Of a stretch of DNA of 64,000 bases, positions 11,536 through 22,549 are shown in pieces. The DNA is taken from positions 34,598,501 through 34,662,500 of the forward strand of contig BSBN01000213.1 in assembly GCA_027924645.1 (NCBI GenBank). Direction: 5' to 3'. The DNA is from Cunninghamia lanceolata (lineage: Eukaryota; Streptophyta; Pinopsida; Cupressales; Cupressaceae). A program made the position numbers and the translations under genes. The notes beneath the pieces were generated by a model that saw only the letters and a list, made by a program, of their open reading frames with translations, was not told the DNA's origin and did not search any database. Position 1 is the first letter of the stretch. The number at the start of each line of letters is the position of its first letter.

Positions 11536-12831
11536 ATGAGCCAACAATATGTCATAAATACAAAGGAAGATGGAGAATGGTATTCAGACATCAAGCACAT
11601 CTTGATTACTGGAAGATGTCCTTCAAGATTGCAGGCTTCACAAAGGAGAGCCTTAAAAATAAGATCACAGAAATACATGATAAAAGGAGGAGTCCTTTTC
11701 AAGAAGAACTATAAGGGAATATACCTAAGATGCCAAGAGAAGCAAGAAGTAGATAAGGTGCTAGCAGAATTACAAGACAAGTTTGGAACTACACATGGAT
11801 CATACTTAGCTACCACTCAAGCTATCCTCAAAGAAGGGTATTATTGGCCCACTATTTTTAAAGATACTGCTGAACACATCAAATGTTGTCATATGTGTCA
11901 GGTTGCTACAAATAGGGAGAGATATGTTGCTCAGCCTTTGCAGCCAGTGATGGAGATGCGACCATTTGCTCAATGGGGAATGAACTTCATAGGACCTATT
12001 AATCCTCCATCATCTTCAGGCCATAGGTATGTGTTAACTATCACTGATTATTGTACCAGGTGGATTGAAGCTATCAGCAGTAAGCCATGTAATGCTGAGG
12101 ATGTAATCAAGTTTTTAGAAAGCAACATAGTAACCAAGTATGGGGTTCCTTATGCTTTGGTATGTGATAATGGGTTTGCCTTTGCTTCAATAAGATTATC
12201 GAGTTGGGCTTTTGACCATGGAATCATCTTGAAATTTTCCTCAAATTACTATCCTCAAGGGAATGGATTAGCAGAATCCACAAACAAGAATTTGTTGAAC
12301 ATCATAAAGAAATTGATAGAGAAGAACCCAAGGGAGTGGAACACCCTACTGAAGTATGCCTTGTGGGTAGATAGAACCAGGATGAAGGCTACATTAGGAA
12401 ACTCTCCTTTTCACCTAGTATATGGGATGGATCCTATCCTCCCTATTAACCTAAAGATTCCCACACTGCAGTTTGCACAAGAATATCTAGGCATAGATAA
12501 CAAACAAGAAGTCAGGTTGCTTCAGTTGATGTACCTAGAAGAAAAAATGAATAAAGCAATTGATCAGTTGACTAAACATCAGGCCATTGTCAAGCGTTGG
12601 TTTGACAAAAGAGCCAGAGTTAAGGATTTTAGAATTTCAGATTTAGTCCTAATGTGGGACAAAGCACATGAAAGGAAAGGAGATCATGGTAAATTTGATA
12701 AACTTTGGATAGGCCCCTTTCAAGTTTCAAAAAATTTAGGAGACAACACTTACAGGCTAAAGACCCTAATCAGTGAGAATGTCCCATTACTAGTTAATGG
12801 GCAGTTTCTCAAGCATTATTTTCAAGCTTGA
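11536..12831 (+). CDS. int: Integrase segment of the giant element, open frame
   Basis: This 431-codon frame is uninterrupted, but the polyprotein upstream is broken, so it is probably not expressed as in the parent. The zinc-binding HHCC domain ends in CCHMCQVA (about 11886-11907). The core has FIGPINPPSSSGHRY, the first Asp in ITDYCTRW, the second Asp in CDNGFAF and a Glu in LAESTNKN. The C-terminal part, DLVLMWDKAHERKG to WIGPFQV, is the usual DNA-binding module. No chromodomain follows, which fits Tat/Athila-type elements. The frame ends at a natural-looking TGA after HYFQA. Confidence 0.88.
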   Translation: MSQQYVINTKEDGEWYSDIKHILITGRCPSRLQASQRRALKIRSQKYMIKGGVLFKKNYKGIYLRCQEKQEVDKVLAELQDKFGTTHGSYLATTQAILKEGYYWPTIFKDTAEHIKCCHMCQVATNRERYVAQPLQPVMEMRPFAQWGMNFIGPINPPSSSGHRYVLTITDYCTRWIEAISSKPCNAEDVIKFLESNIVTKYGVPYALVCDNGFAFASIRLSSWAFDHGIILKFSSNYYPQGNGLAESTNKNLLNIIKKLIEKNPREWNTLLKYALWVDRTRMKATLGNSPFHLVYGMDPILPINLKIPTLQFAQEYLGIDNKQEVRLLQLMYLEEKMNKAIDQLTKHQAIVKRWFDKRARVKDFRISDLVLMWDKAHERKGDHGKFDKLWIGPFQVSKNLGDNTYRLKTLISENVPLLVNGQFLKHYFQA

Positions 12832-14778
12832 AACAATGTCATGCAAGTCATGTGTATCATAGTGTGCATATTTGTATAGTTGTTGGTATAGTTTTGTTTT
12901 GTTTTTTTTGTTTGCTTGTTGAGTTTTGTTTTGGTTAGTCAAGATGATGCAGCTCATCACCCTAAGAAAATAACTAAATTTATAAGATTCAAGCCATGAG
13001 AACAAATTCATATATAGGTTATGACTCATTTTGAGAAGTGTTGGTGATCAGGTCTGTGATATCTTTTCATCAGGGTGCCTTTTCTTGACCGAAGTGATTC
13101 TTTCACAATGACTCACCTAACAACCTTGGGTTTGTGGAGCACATAAGTATAGGTGTTAAGTGAAAAATCTAAAGGGACTCCCTTGCTACCAATGCAATCT
13201 CCAACCTAAATCAGCAAGTGACCATGCCTTGCACATTAAGCTTACATGATGGCATCATATGAATATAGAGATAAATATTGAAAATCCAAAAAGAAATAAA
13301 AATTAGGCCATCTAAGTAACTCTACCAGGGATATAGACGCCTACTGGTAGTGGGGCTCTACTTGGGGGGATTGTATAGATAACCTTGTCAGGGCTATGGA
13401 TGCCTATTGGTAGCAAGGCTCTATCCAGGTTGACTATAAGGGATGCTCCCAAACTATGTAGCTTAACACCAGTTACTCATGCTTTCAACTTACTTTCAAG
13501 ATGAGGATAATTAATCATCTGCACACACCTGATCCTTTGTTAGCATTGTTGCCATGATGAAATCTTATCATTCAGAAAGATTATATACTTATACTTAGAA
13601 GGAGTTAAAATACTATATTAGAATGTGATCACATCACTTGAATCATTGGAATTTAGTTATGTTCTTTGGTGGTAAGTTGTTGTGTGGTTACACAACATGC
13701 CCCATTTTGACTTGACAAAACAGGGACCCAACTTTTTTGTTGCTTTGGCTTGTTGTTTTTCTGCTTTGGGCGGTCTGGTAAAATTAGGCATGCAGGTAAC
13801 CCTGTAGGGGGTGTATAGGTCACCATGATGAGGTTAGTTGCCAAATTCAGTATTTCACATCATTAACCTCATGGTTGGAAAGTGCACAAAATTCCATACA
13901 GGTTTGCCTTTTGGATCACCTTGAAATTCTCTAAGGGGAGAAAGTTATGGTAAGTCAAAGTTTCGGTCAAACTTGATATTCTGAGGGGGGGTCATATTTC
14001 AAACATCAGTCACATTATATAAGATCACCCTGATATGAGTTTATCACCTGATAATCAGTTGGTCCACGAGGTCCAGACGTCAATTTTATGTAGTGAATGT
14101 TATATGCCCGTCAAACAACTTTATATATTTTGCGGGGGGTCATATTTTCAATATCCGTCATCTTACGAATATCACCCTTTTCGCAAAATATCACCCTACG
14201 CCAATATGATGATGACATCATCTAAACCTAATGAACAAAGGATATCATCCTGGTGATGAGGTCATCATTCTATTTTGACCTCGCGGAGGTATATATCCGA
14301 TGCCCACCATATTCAATAACATGATGGTGATGTCATTACAATACAACGCTTAAACAAAGTCATCGACATGGTGACATCACCCGATCTTTTTCAAGGGGGT
14401 CATTTTATTTGCGGGGTCATATTTTAAACATCCCCTAATCTTAAGTTCATGACCTGATATACATGTGGTCAACGTTGACCACATCACCTGATTCCTTTGC
14501 ATTAGTTTTACCACTCAAAGACGGGGGATCATTTTATCCAGAGGGGGTCATATTTTGAATATCACCCAATCTTTTGAAGATCACCCCTCCCATTTCCTAA
14601 CATTAAATGCACATAAATGTGGTAGATGGATTCCTGCTGATTGCGAATGCAATTCAAACACTTGGCATCATCCATGGATTCTCTACAGAAGATCAACGAA
14701 TTTAATCGATTTAACACAATTTTACCCTAATTTGCCATACGGATGAGTTTAAATGTATCTTCCAAGGTTATTTTCATT
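12832..14778 (+). other. Noncoding stretch between integrase and the aligned 3' LTR
   Basis: There is no convincing ORF. It holds a T-rich tract (about 12890-12935) and a diverged direct repeat around CTACTGGTAG/CTATTGGTAG (about 13320-13435). Several G-runs followed by TCATATTT lie at about 13982-14560. The 3' LTR must start somewhere in this stretch, because the other LTR extends past the left window edge. I could not fix the start. Candidates are just after a G-run near 13990, or TGTTGGTGATCAGG near 13039, which roughly mirrors the LTR's ATCATCAACA end. Confidence 0.6.
13982..14560 (+). repeat. Reiterated G-run plus TCATATTT motif
   Basis: GGGGGGGTCATATTTC, GGGGGGTCATATTTT, GCGGGGTCATATTTT and AGGGGGTCATATTTT occur at about 13984, 14133, 14414 and 14542. 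Each is followed by an ATC-rich stretch with ATCACCC or similar. They look like imperfect copies of a polypurine tract together with the first bases of U3. Confidence 0.5.
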
Positions 14779-14941
14779 TACCTTGCAAAAAAATGAGAAA
14801 TTACAGAGCAGAGAAGTCAAACCCTCATTTGAGCTACCTGTGAATGGACTAGATCTTTCAATGTAACGAAACGGGTGATCCTCAGCATCTGTAGCCTTTT
14901 TCCGTAATCACCCACCTAGCTCAGGAGAAAAGTGCTATCAG

Positions 14942-15130
14942 GTAAGTAATTGAAAACCCTCCTGTTGTCATTTTCTACAAGTCTAGGTAGTATGTTCTCT
15001 CTTGTGGTTTGAATCTATAAGTATACACATCATGATGTAGTAAAGATGATAAATAGAGTCTGTAGAGATATATAATGTTGTATGAACGCATATAGATATC
15101 ATATGGTAAGACAAGGCATGTTTATTGCAG
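14942..15130 (+). other. Putative intron in the 3' LTR, copy of 164-362
   Basis: Donor CAG/GTAAGTAATT and acceptor TTTATTGCAG/GAG are both preserved. The segment is 189 bp, about 10 bp shorter than in the other LTR because of a small indel near 15058. Confidence 0.5.
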
Positions 15131-15136
15131 GAGCCC

Positions 15137-18100
15137 ATGGTGGATCTAAGGTAGAACAAGTCTAATGCAGAATTTCTTAAGCCCATGTTTGTTCAGCCCG
15201 AGGGGGTACAATTAAAGTATGGCGTTATTGGTGACACTCACCAAGGAGATATAGACTTGGTGGTATGGTCCACCAGAATAGATCATGATAAAGACGATAC
15301 CCTTATGGATGCAATATATGTCTCAAGAATGTGGCATATGACTGGATTCCCATATGTCATGGACACCCCAGAGCTGGTAGCAGAGTGCCAGGAACTATAA
15401 CCCTTAGACAAGGCGGGTGGAGAAGCATGGAAGAGTATATGCTGACTTTTCAATTGAGGGCATCACATCTACTTTCAATCTGCCAGTTGGGAAGAGGGTG
15501 GTCAGTGTGGATCTACATAAACTGGAGACAAAGTATAATAACAATAAGAAGAATACAAGGAAGAGGATGTATTAGTGGAGGTCAAAGAGCAGCACCTACA
15601 CTGCCTTAGCTAAACTGCCTTCACACTTGTATAAGTTTGATTTTGATGATGAGTACCAGTACATGATTGCCCTGCTCAACAGGATGACAAGTATGCCTCA
15701 TGCTAGAAATTTTAAGAATTGGATGTTTGGAATCATCTAGATGGTCTTTTATACAGATAACAAGCTGTTATGGGCCAAGGTCATCAGTGACGCATTGGAT
15801 GAAGAAATGAGGAACCTGGGAGGTCAGGAGTGCTCATTCCACATGACCTCATATGTTGTGTACTAATGTGCCTACAGGGGAACCTTTGATGCATTGACTA
15901 TAGTGGGTAAGGTTAGTAGTGGTGTAGATGATGTCCACATATGGGATCACTATCCTTAGATACAGAGAAATAACTACCTCCTAGATTACAAATTGGTGAA
16001 TGATGCATTCTCTATGCATCTAGTCAGAACAATGGAGGAAGACAGAACCAAGAGATTGGGCATGGAGACTCAAGAGGTTGTTTACAGACATGGGGCCTGG
16101 TTCATCTAGTATGCCACATTCTCATATATAAGATTAGAAGGATTTGAAGAACAACCCCTTATGCTACCAAGATACCCCATTGATGGGGTGGTTTTGATGG
16201 AGTTTCTTAGACAAGTGTCTACCATAATGGGGGCATAAACCACAAAAGAAGATACCTCCAATACTATTTCCAGTGTCTATGGGTTGGTATATGTGCTCAG
16301 ATTCATAGAGCATAGAGCATGTCATGGGAGGTCTGAAACTGATGTATCTGCAACCATTTCCATTGGCTAGATCTTATGACCCCTTTGACAGGATGCAGAA
16401 AATAATGGGGAAACCTATACATCAGAAGCATCTAGAGGATTTCTAGATAGATTGTGAGGATGAAGCTGAGGTGAGAAGAGAAAATACCAGAGGTTCACCT
16501 TAAACTAGATAAGGACATATGACTGCATCCCAGTGCCAGTACACCTAAAGAAAGATGATGGAAAAATGATGTCAAATGAATATGAAGACAAGAAGGTCTA
16601 CAATGACACCATCTCAGCCCCTGATCTAACACAGCCAAAGGATATTTCCTTGGATCAGTTTACAGGTGGGGTGCTATAGTTAACCCAAGCTTGGGTAGAT
16701 GAATAGATAAACAGATTGAAGAAAAGAGGTGTAGCCCTTATTGTTGATGCCAAGAAAAAAAGGCAAGAACTAACTAATGAGGAGTATGATGACTTCCTCA
16801 ATGAGAAAAGGAAATCAAATGGAGAAAGTCTACCTACCTAGAAACAGAGGAAAGTTCCCCCTAGAGGAAAGAAAACTGATGATGAGCCTAAGGGGGTGAT
16901 AATCGAAAGAATTGTCATACCAGCTGCAGGTGCATCAACATTAGGATAGGCATCTACCTCATCTGCACCGCCTCTGATGGATAAACCAAAGACAAAGAGG
17001 ATCCTGAGGCCAACTGTAGAAAGTACAGAAGTACAAGAAGAGGGCCAAACCTCACAATAGGATGTAGAAGAGGATATCCCTTTTGAGGAAGCTCAGGTAG
17101 AAAAAGAGCCTGCAAGTGATGACCCTATGATGGTCAGTAGGAAGACGAGGGCACCGCCACTGATGTCACCACCCAAGAAGCAAAGAACATCTATGTGGGG
17201 TGGTATCAGGGCTGATCCCATTGTATTAAGAGGAGCTGGTGGTGAAGTGTTTAAGAAGGAGATGCAACATGAAGTGCCACTTCCCACCATAATCAAATTT
17301 AAGATAGAGAGAGCAGAGGAACAAGCAAAAGAGACTCTCAAAGCAGGACAGGGTGGTCCTTTCTCCTTGGAAGACACCATGGACCTATCAAATGATGAAG
17401 TAGTGCAGAATGTAGTCTCTTAGAGGATGGAAACTCTCTCTTCTAGTACCTGCATGACTCCACATGGGACCCCATTAGCACAGATGGCAGTACTGGAGTG
17501 AATCGAATAGCTCAAGAAGAAAAAGAGAGTGGCCCAGAAAGGCCAGCCCAACAAATTGGGTTTGTCAAGTTGGTAGATCAGGTGACCAACTCTGCAATTA
17601 TAGATTTGACATACATGGAGAATGTGAGCCCCAAAGACAAGGCAAGTGCACCTAATGTAATAGAGAATATTGAAGTAGCCAAGCAGGCAGAAGAAGAGAA
17701 CAATGCTCTGGATATGGGCTAGCAACAACATGAGATACTTGCTGAGCCAAAGATAGTTGAAGTCCAACAAAAGGACGAGGGTGATAAAGATACATCAGGT
17801 GATGATGCTGGCCGGACTCAAGGAGATATAGGAGAAAAGGATAAATCATGTCATGAAGACCTTAAGACACAAGATGTTGGTGCATCAGGTGTAGAACAAG
17901 AGTTGATCCAAGATTAGGGTGATGCACCAAGGCCAAGCACACATACAACCACAAATGTTAATATGCCTCAAGATGATGAAAACACTAAGGTGGATGAGAC
18001 TCTGAAAGAGGGAGTGCAAGATCAAGTGCAGGATCATCATGTGGACATTCCACAGGATCCTCCCCCAAAGAAAGAGATGCAACAAGATCCCCCTCATGAG

Positions 18101-19499
18101 GAATTCCATGAGGAAGAAACTAGGAAGTTGCCTTCTCCACCTAGAATAGAGATAGATATTGGAGAACAAGGTGGACATGATGATGACAAAGGACAACAAG
18201 GATCTAGAAATGAAGTGCCTTAGTGGTTGGAGAAAGAAATAGGTACGAAACAAGGCTTTGAAATTGAAGAATTTTATGTTTCCACCTTGTTTGCAGAAAC
18301 AATCATGATGCCCAAGAGGAAAGCTAGATTGACATTTGCTATTAGAAGAGATCCTGCTATAGGGAGAAGGACAGCCCAAGTAGCACTTCCCACTATAGAG
18401 AAAGAGAAGGGTAAGATCACCCTTGAGGAGTTCCAAATCGCAACTGTTGATTTGGGTTTTGCTAATGAAGACCAAGAAGGTCAAGAGGGGAAGGACATCA
18501 TTGATTCTTTGACCTAAAGGGTAAAGAAAGAGAAGGAGAAAAATAAACAGCATAAGGAGCACATTGCCCAGCTGCATTCATATATAAAGGGGTTGATTAA
18601 CACTGATAGTACACCAGTGGATTCGGTAATCCCATTGACTGTCATATCTTAGGAGGAGGTCAAAAAATTGGACCTCATGAAGCACGAAGCCATGATCATG
18701 GAAGAGTGGATGCTGTCAGCCCTCACAGGAGTTGAGGAAGTTTTGAGAACCTCCTTACAGAGGTGGAATTCTTTAAGCAGTTTTAAGAGAAATGTAGATA
18801 AAATGTAAAATGAAACAGTGAGACGGTCATTCCAATTGGAGAAGGACCTAACTACTTTGAGTGAGATGAAGAGGATTGATCCTTAGATCCTAATAAATAA
18901 TGAAGTGCTAAATAATAACACTACCCTGTTGATAGACATATGGTATGAAGATATCAGGTTCGAATGTGATATCCTGAAGAAATGCAGTGGCAAGCTCAGG
19001 GATATCAATATAAAGCTGCACAACATGATGGCATATGAAGCAGAGATCCTAGAAGCTTTGGAAGGGAAAGTAGAGGTGAAGATTGAAAACCAAGACACAG
19101 ACTTTGCCATCAAGGCACTGCATGATAATTTTCAACCGGTGGCAGATGACCCCCTCACCCACCTGACGGAAGAGGTGATGAATAAGATCATGAGAATAAA
19201 GGTCAATCATGAGAATAAAGGTCAGGGTGGAGAATTACAATGAGACTTTAAATAGTAGAAAGGGTAAGCTAGATGCGATCAAAGCTAAATTCCAGTCTCA
19301 CAAGCATACCATAACGAAAGCCAAAACCCAAGATGGCGGGGAGGTAGATAAAATAGTACAAGCCTATGAGAATATCAGGACAGCAATGAAGGTCCATATA
19401 CAGGATGATGTTCATCAGGGTGATAGCGATATAGAAAGCAATGAGGATGATGATCATGATGAAGAAGAAGAACATGAAGAAGAGGAACCTGAGGAATAA
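15137..19499 (+). pseudogene. Degenerate U3-resident ORF, LTR copy 2, unknown function
   Basis: This is the fuller copy: about 4.36 kb from the ATG at 15137 to the TAA at 19497-19499, a product of roughly 1,450 aa if unbroken. The C-terminal region lost from copy 1 is kept here. It consists of helical, charged segments (about 18900-19440) and an acidic end, DDDHDEEEEHEEEEPEE. A direct duplication of about 19 bp (AATCATGAGAATAAAGGTC-like, about 19185-19226) shifts the frame between the two C-terminal pieces. Stops are frequent and mostly TAG; some are private (15156, 17421, 17720), others are shared with copy 1. No pol domain is present. A role cannot be assigned; a basic patch and coiled-coil character are all that can be seen. 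Confidence 0.6.
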
Positions 19500-19687
19500 A
19501 TGAAGATGCATCACAAAGAAGACATATGCATCATGTACTCATAAGGTAATGAGTCATCCAAATGGTTGCCAACTAGAAACCTATGCCACGAGGATAGGTT
19601 GACTGAGTCAAGAGTGATTACATACCATTGATCTTAATTGATAAATCCTGACTGTAGGTCATTTGTAACGACCTCCTCACCTTATTC

Positions 19688-19694
19688 TATAAAA
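19688..19694 (+). promoter_or_regulatory. TATA box of the 3' LTR
   Basis: TATAAAA matches the one at 4484-4490 in the other LTR. Confidence 0.45.
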
Positions 19695-20631
19695 GGTGCA
19701 GGGGTGCCATATTTTGGATATTCGGAAACTTAACTGAAATTTGATTACTGAAATATCAGGACTCATTTCAAAGTTGTTGTAAATGTACATGTTATGCATA
19801 CTAAATGAAAGAGAAGATAATTTGATTACAAATCATCATAAATTTTGAGTAATCTATGTTTGAAATCTTGATACATGCATTGACCAGTTGCGTCCCTTGG
19901 AGTGCTTGTCAGTCTACATGTGTTGTTTTCATTCCTTATCCTTTGAAGTTAGCATCATCCATATCTAGTTGTGGAACATCTTAGTGACAATATGGTCTGA
20001 TTTCTTCTCCTCATGAATGTATCTTGTATGTATGTGGTTCAATGGCTAAAGATTCACCAAAATTATAAGCATCCTTTTAAATTTCTTTCAATTTCATAAC
20101 AATTCATCACCATAATTGCAAATAACAGAGAATTAGGAGCAAATAACATGAAATATGCCGATATCCTTTAGATAATTGGAAATACATAGCATATTTAGAG
20201 TAAAAGCATGTTAAATTGACAAATATCATGCAAATGTTCATGAGATACATGCAAATATCCAATTACAGACACATCATTTGAATAAATATACTATGTAAAA
20301 GAAAGAACAGGTTCATAATGATCAATAATCAGAATAATTAATCAAACTTGCAAATACATCATTATCTTTGGAAGTAGAGTAGAAATAACCTCTCTGTGGA
20401 GTAAATTTACAGGAAACAGAACAATACTGGTCATCCAGATAGACGTAAGGTCCCTTGAAATGGAAAATAACATGTCACATCAACCTCTGAGTAACGTTAG
20501 ATGATCATGACCTGATCAATGGAGACTTGGAGTCATCAACTTATCTGAAGCTAATTGTAGTTTACAAGATAATAAAGGTTTGATGTACAAATTTTTATAC
20601 ATGTTGTTATGACTCATCATCATCATCAACA

Positions 20632-21410
20632 GTACGTTGTGATAAAGTAAGGAATGGGGCATGGTCATATTACTTTCATATGCCATGTTTGTGGGATGAT
20701 CTTATTCTCTTCCTATGCATATTGGTATCTTGTACGTGATGGGATTACTATCTTACATATCAATATCTCTTACATCTGAGAAGCTAAACACTCTCTTATG
20801 CATTTGAAACTATTCTATGTCAAGACTAGCTCCATACATATAACTAGCAAGGTGTCACTATGTGTAGTGGAAATAAGCTCAAACCATTGCTTATAGCATC
20901 AAAAGTCCATCTTGCAACACTGGCTACTATTCATATCTTGTGTATGTTGGCTCAACATCTTGGCTTCATATGTTTAGACAAGATTGTAGTATGTTAGTTT
21001 TGCATTGGATATCTCGACACTTTGGTCTTCTATACCCTGGTGCATAACATCCATATGCTATATCAAACATAAGGATTGCATTTCTTTTAATTCTTGAGCT
21101 ATTACTTTCAAAAGCTGCCAATCATACCATCTATCCATTCCATCATCATCCTATATAGTCCTCAGCCAAGATCAATCATCTTGCCTAATTCTTCTATGCC
21201 ATCCTGTTTCTAACCCACCCAACCCCTGTTTTCTTCATGTCAGCCTTATTTCTAGCCCTTCGTCTTATCGCAAGCCAACCCAACCCTTCTTGGTTAGCCT
21301 GGCTTACCTCTTGAGGGGGCATATTCTACCAGTTACACTGCGGCATCACCTTGTTTATCTATCGAATCATCATATCTTCTTTGACACAACGTTCTATCGA
21401 ACATTGTATC
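20632..21410 (+). mobile_element. 3' internal remnant of a second Ty3/gypsy element
   Basis: This sequence directly follows the giant element's LTR and runs into a PPT and an LTR start, so it is the tail of an element into which the giant one inserted. There is no recognisable protein domain. A GAGGGGGCATATTCTACC block near 21312 resembles the G-rich end of gypsy internal regions. The rest of this element would lie left of the window. Confidence 0.5.
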
Positions 21411-21424
21411 GAAGAGAGGCAAAA
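21411..21424 (+). other. Polypurine tract of the second gypsy element
   Basis: GAAGAGAGGCAAAA lies directly before TGTAGACACCC, a typical plant gypsy LTR start. Confidence 0.6.
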
Positions 21425-21531
21425 TGTAGACACCCAAAATTGACCTATTTATCATTAGTATCAAAATATTGCATTAGTTATCATCTGCATTTGTCTAACA
21501 CACTTGAGCAATTTCCCTAACACATTTATTT

Positions 21532-21745
21532 CTTCTATTAATTAAATAATATTTTATTTATTTAATTAATTCATTAGCTATTTCTTCTATTTTCTTTTAA
21601 ATCTATAATTAAATAATGTTGAATTATTTAATTATCTTATTTCTATCTATTTTAATTAAATGAATCTTATTTATTTAATTAAAATTCATTCATAAATCCC
21701 ACTTTCCAATTAATTAAATAAATTTTATTTATTTAATTAATTTTT
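21532..21745. repeat. Three AT-rich palindromes in the LTR
   Basis: Inverted repeats of TTAATTAAATAA type lie at about 21537-21572, 21650-21685 and 21708-21743. The third has 11-base arms (AATTAAATAAA and TTTATTTAATT) around a 5-base loop. Confidence 0.6.
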
Positions 21746-21978
21746 CTTATCATTTATCTTCATGAGCCAACATGTGTGCCTCTTTCATTTAAAAAGATAA
21801 GTGATACTACATCTTTTATTTAATATCTTTCACATGTAGTACTTTTTATGTACACGGTCACACATAAGCCTTATCTTCCCTCCACTTGTTATCTACACAT
21901 TCATCTATGATCATCTTTTAATCTTAGCCATTCACATAGCCACCAAATCACCACCATTGATTGATTTTGGTTGAGGTC

Positions 21979-21986
21979 TATATAAA
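21979..21986 (+). promoter_or_regulatory. TATA box of the second gypsy LTR
   Basis: TATATAAA lies in GGTCTATATAAACACCC, about 550 bp into the LTR, a normal U3 position. Confidence 0.55.
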
Positions 21987-22549
21987 CACCCTCTCATTCC
22001 ATACTACATCTATCTAGCATTCATAAAGCATCTACATTATCATCTTGAGCATATTGAGTATTTTAGCATCCATTTAGCATATTATCATTATCATCCATCC
22101 ATCATGGTAGCTTTGATCTTTATAATTGTTCATTATTGAAGAAGCAATCCACATCATAAACAAGGAATCATACAATCTATGTGATATTGTTCTTGAATTG
22201 TATGCTTTTGATTTCATTTGGATTAGATTCTTTGATGATGGTAGGGTTAGGTTTTCATGGCTATGCTTAATCTTATTAACCTAATTTTTACCTATCACAA
22301 GGGCTTATCCTTAAATATATAACCCTAGGACATAAGTTAACATATTTTTTTGCTTCAATTGACTCATAATGGCTAGTTGGAGGAATTTAATGAGGCCCAT
22401 TTGGCAAGGGAGGTATCTACCTAAAACTAGTGGAGACCACTATTACATGGTAGGAAACCCTAGGTGTGAGTTACTAGGACTTAGGACAAGATAGCAAAGG
22501 ATTTAGACACAAACCCAACCCATAAAATTTACCATGAAAAGTAATGAAG

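Larger units (their letters stand above)
1..20631 (+). mobile_element. Giant Ty3/gypsy LTR retrotransposon, Tat/Ogre-like, 5' end outside window
   Basis: Positions 1-5437 and 14779-20631 are the same sequence in the same orientation. Between them lie a PBS and gag, protease, RNase H, RT, RNase H and integrase coding remnants on the plus strand. RT before integrase places it in Ty3/gypsy. The extra archaeal-type RNase H, the degenerate second RNase H and the absence of a chromodomain after integrase fit the Tat/Ogre group. Both repeat copies end in ATCAACA and their flanks then differ, as expected at LTR ends. The total length exceeds 20.6 kb. The LTRs differ by about 4-5% in a 240-bp stretch I compared by eye. 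The 5' target-site duplication lies outside the window, so insertion cannot be proved by TSD. A segmental duplication is the alternative, but the PBS just after the first copy argues against it. Confidence 0.88.
14779..20631 (+). repeat. 3' LTR of the giant element (part aligned to the 5' LTR)
   Basis: This aligns along its whole length with 1-5437 and ends at ATCAACA (20625-20631). It is longer than the left copy by about 416 bp, mainly because the left copy has a deletion. From 19500 to 20631 there is no ORF, only the TATA box and AT-rich R-U5 sequence. The LTR start lies upstream of 14779 but is unresolved. Confidence 0.85.
21425..22342 (+). repeat. 3' LTR of the second gypsy element (end uncertain)
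   Basis: It starts with TGTAGACACCCAAAATTG right after a PPT. It contains three AT-rich palindromes, a TATA box at 21979 and a transcribed-looking downstream part. I place the end at GTTAACA (22336-22342), but no second copy exists to confirm it; it could extend to about 22550. Confidence 0.5.

Noticed and set aside
17885..18577. Minus-strand frame of 230 codons in the 3' LTR
   Set aside because: It is the antisense shadow of the U3 ORF. Its Leu/Phe/His-rich composition comes from the acidic and Gln/Lys-rich sense frame, and no domain is visible.
1..20631. Segmental duplication instead of LTRs
   Set aside because: The copies end in CA, a PBS follows the first copy, a full gypsy gag-pol lies between them in the same orientation, and the second copy ends where unrelated flank begins.
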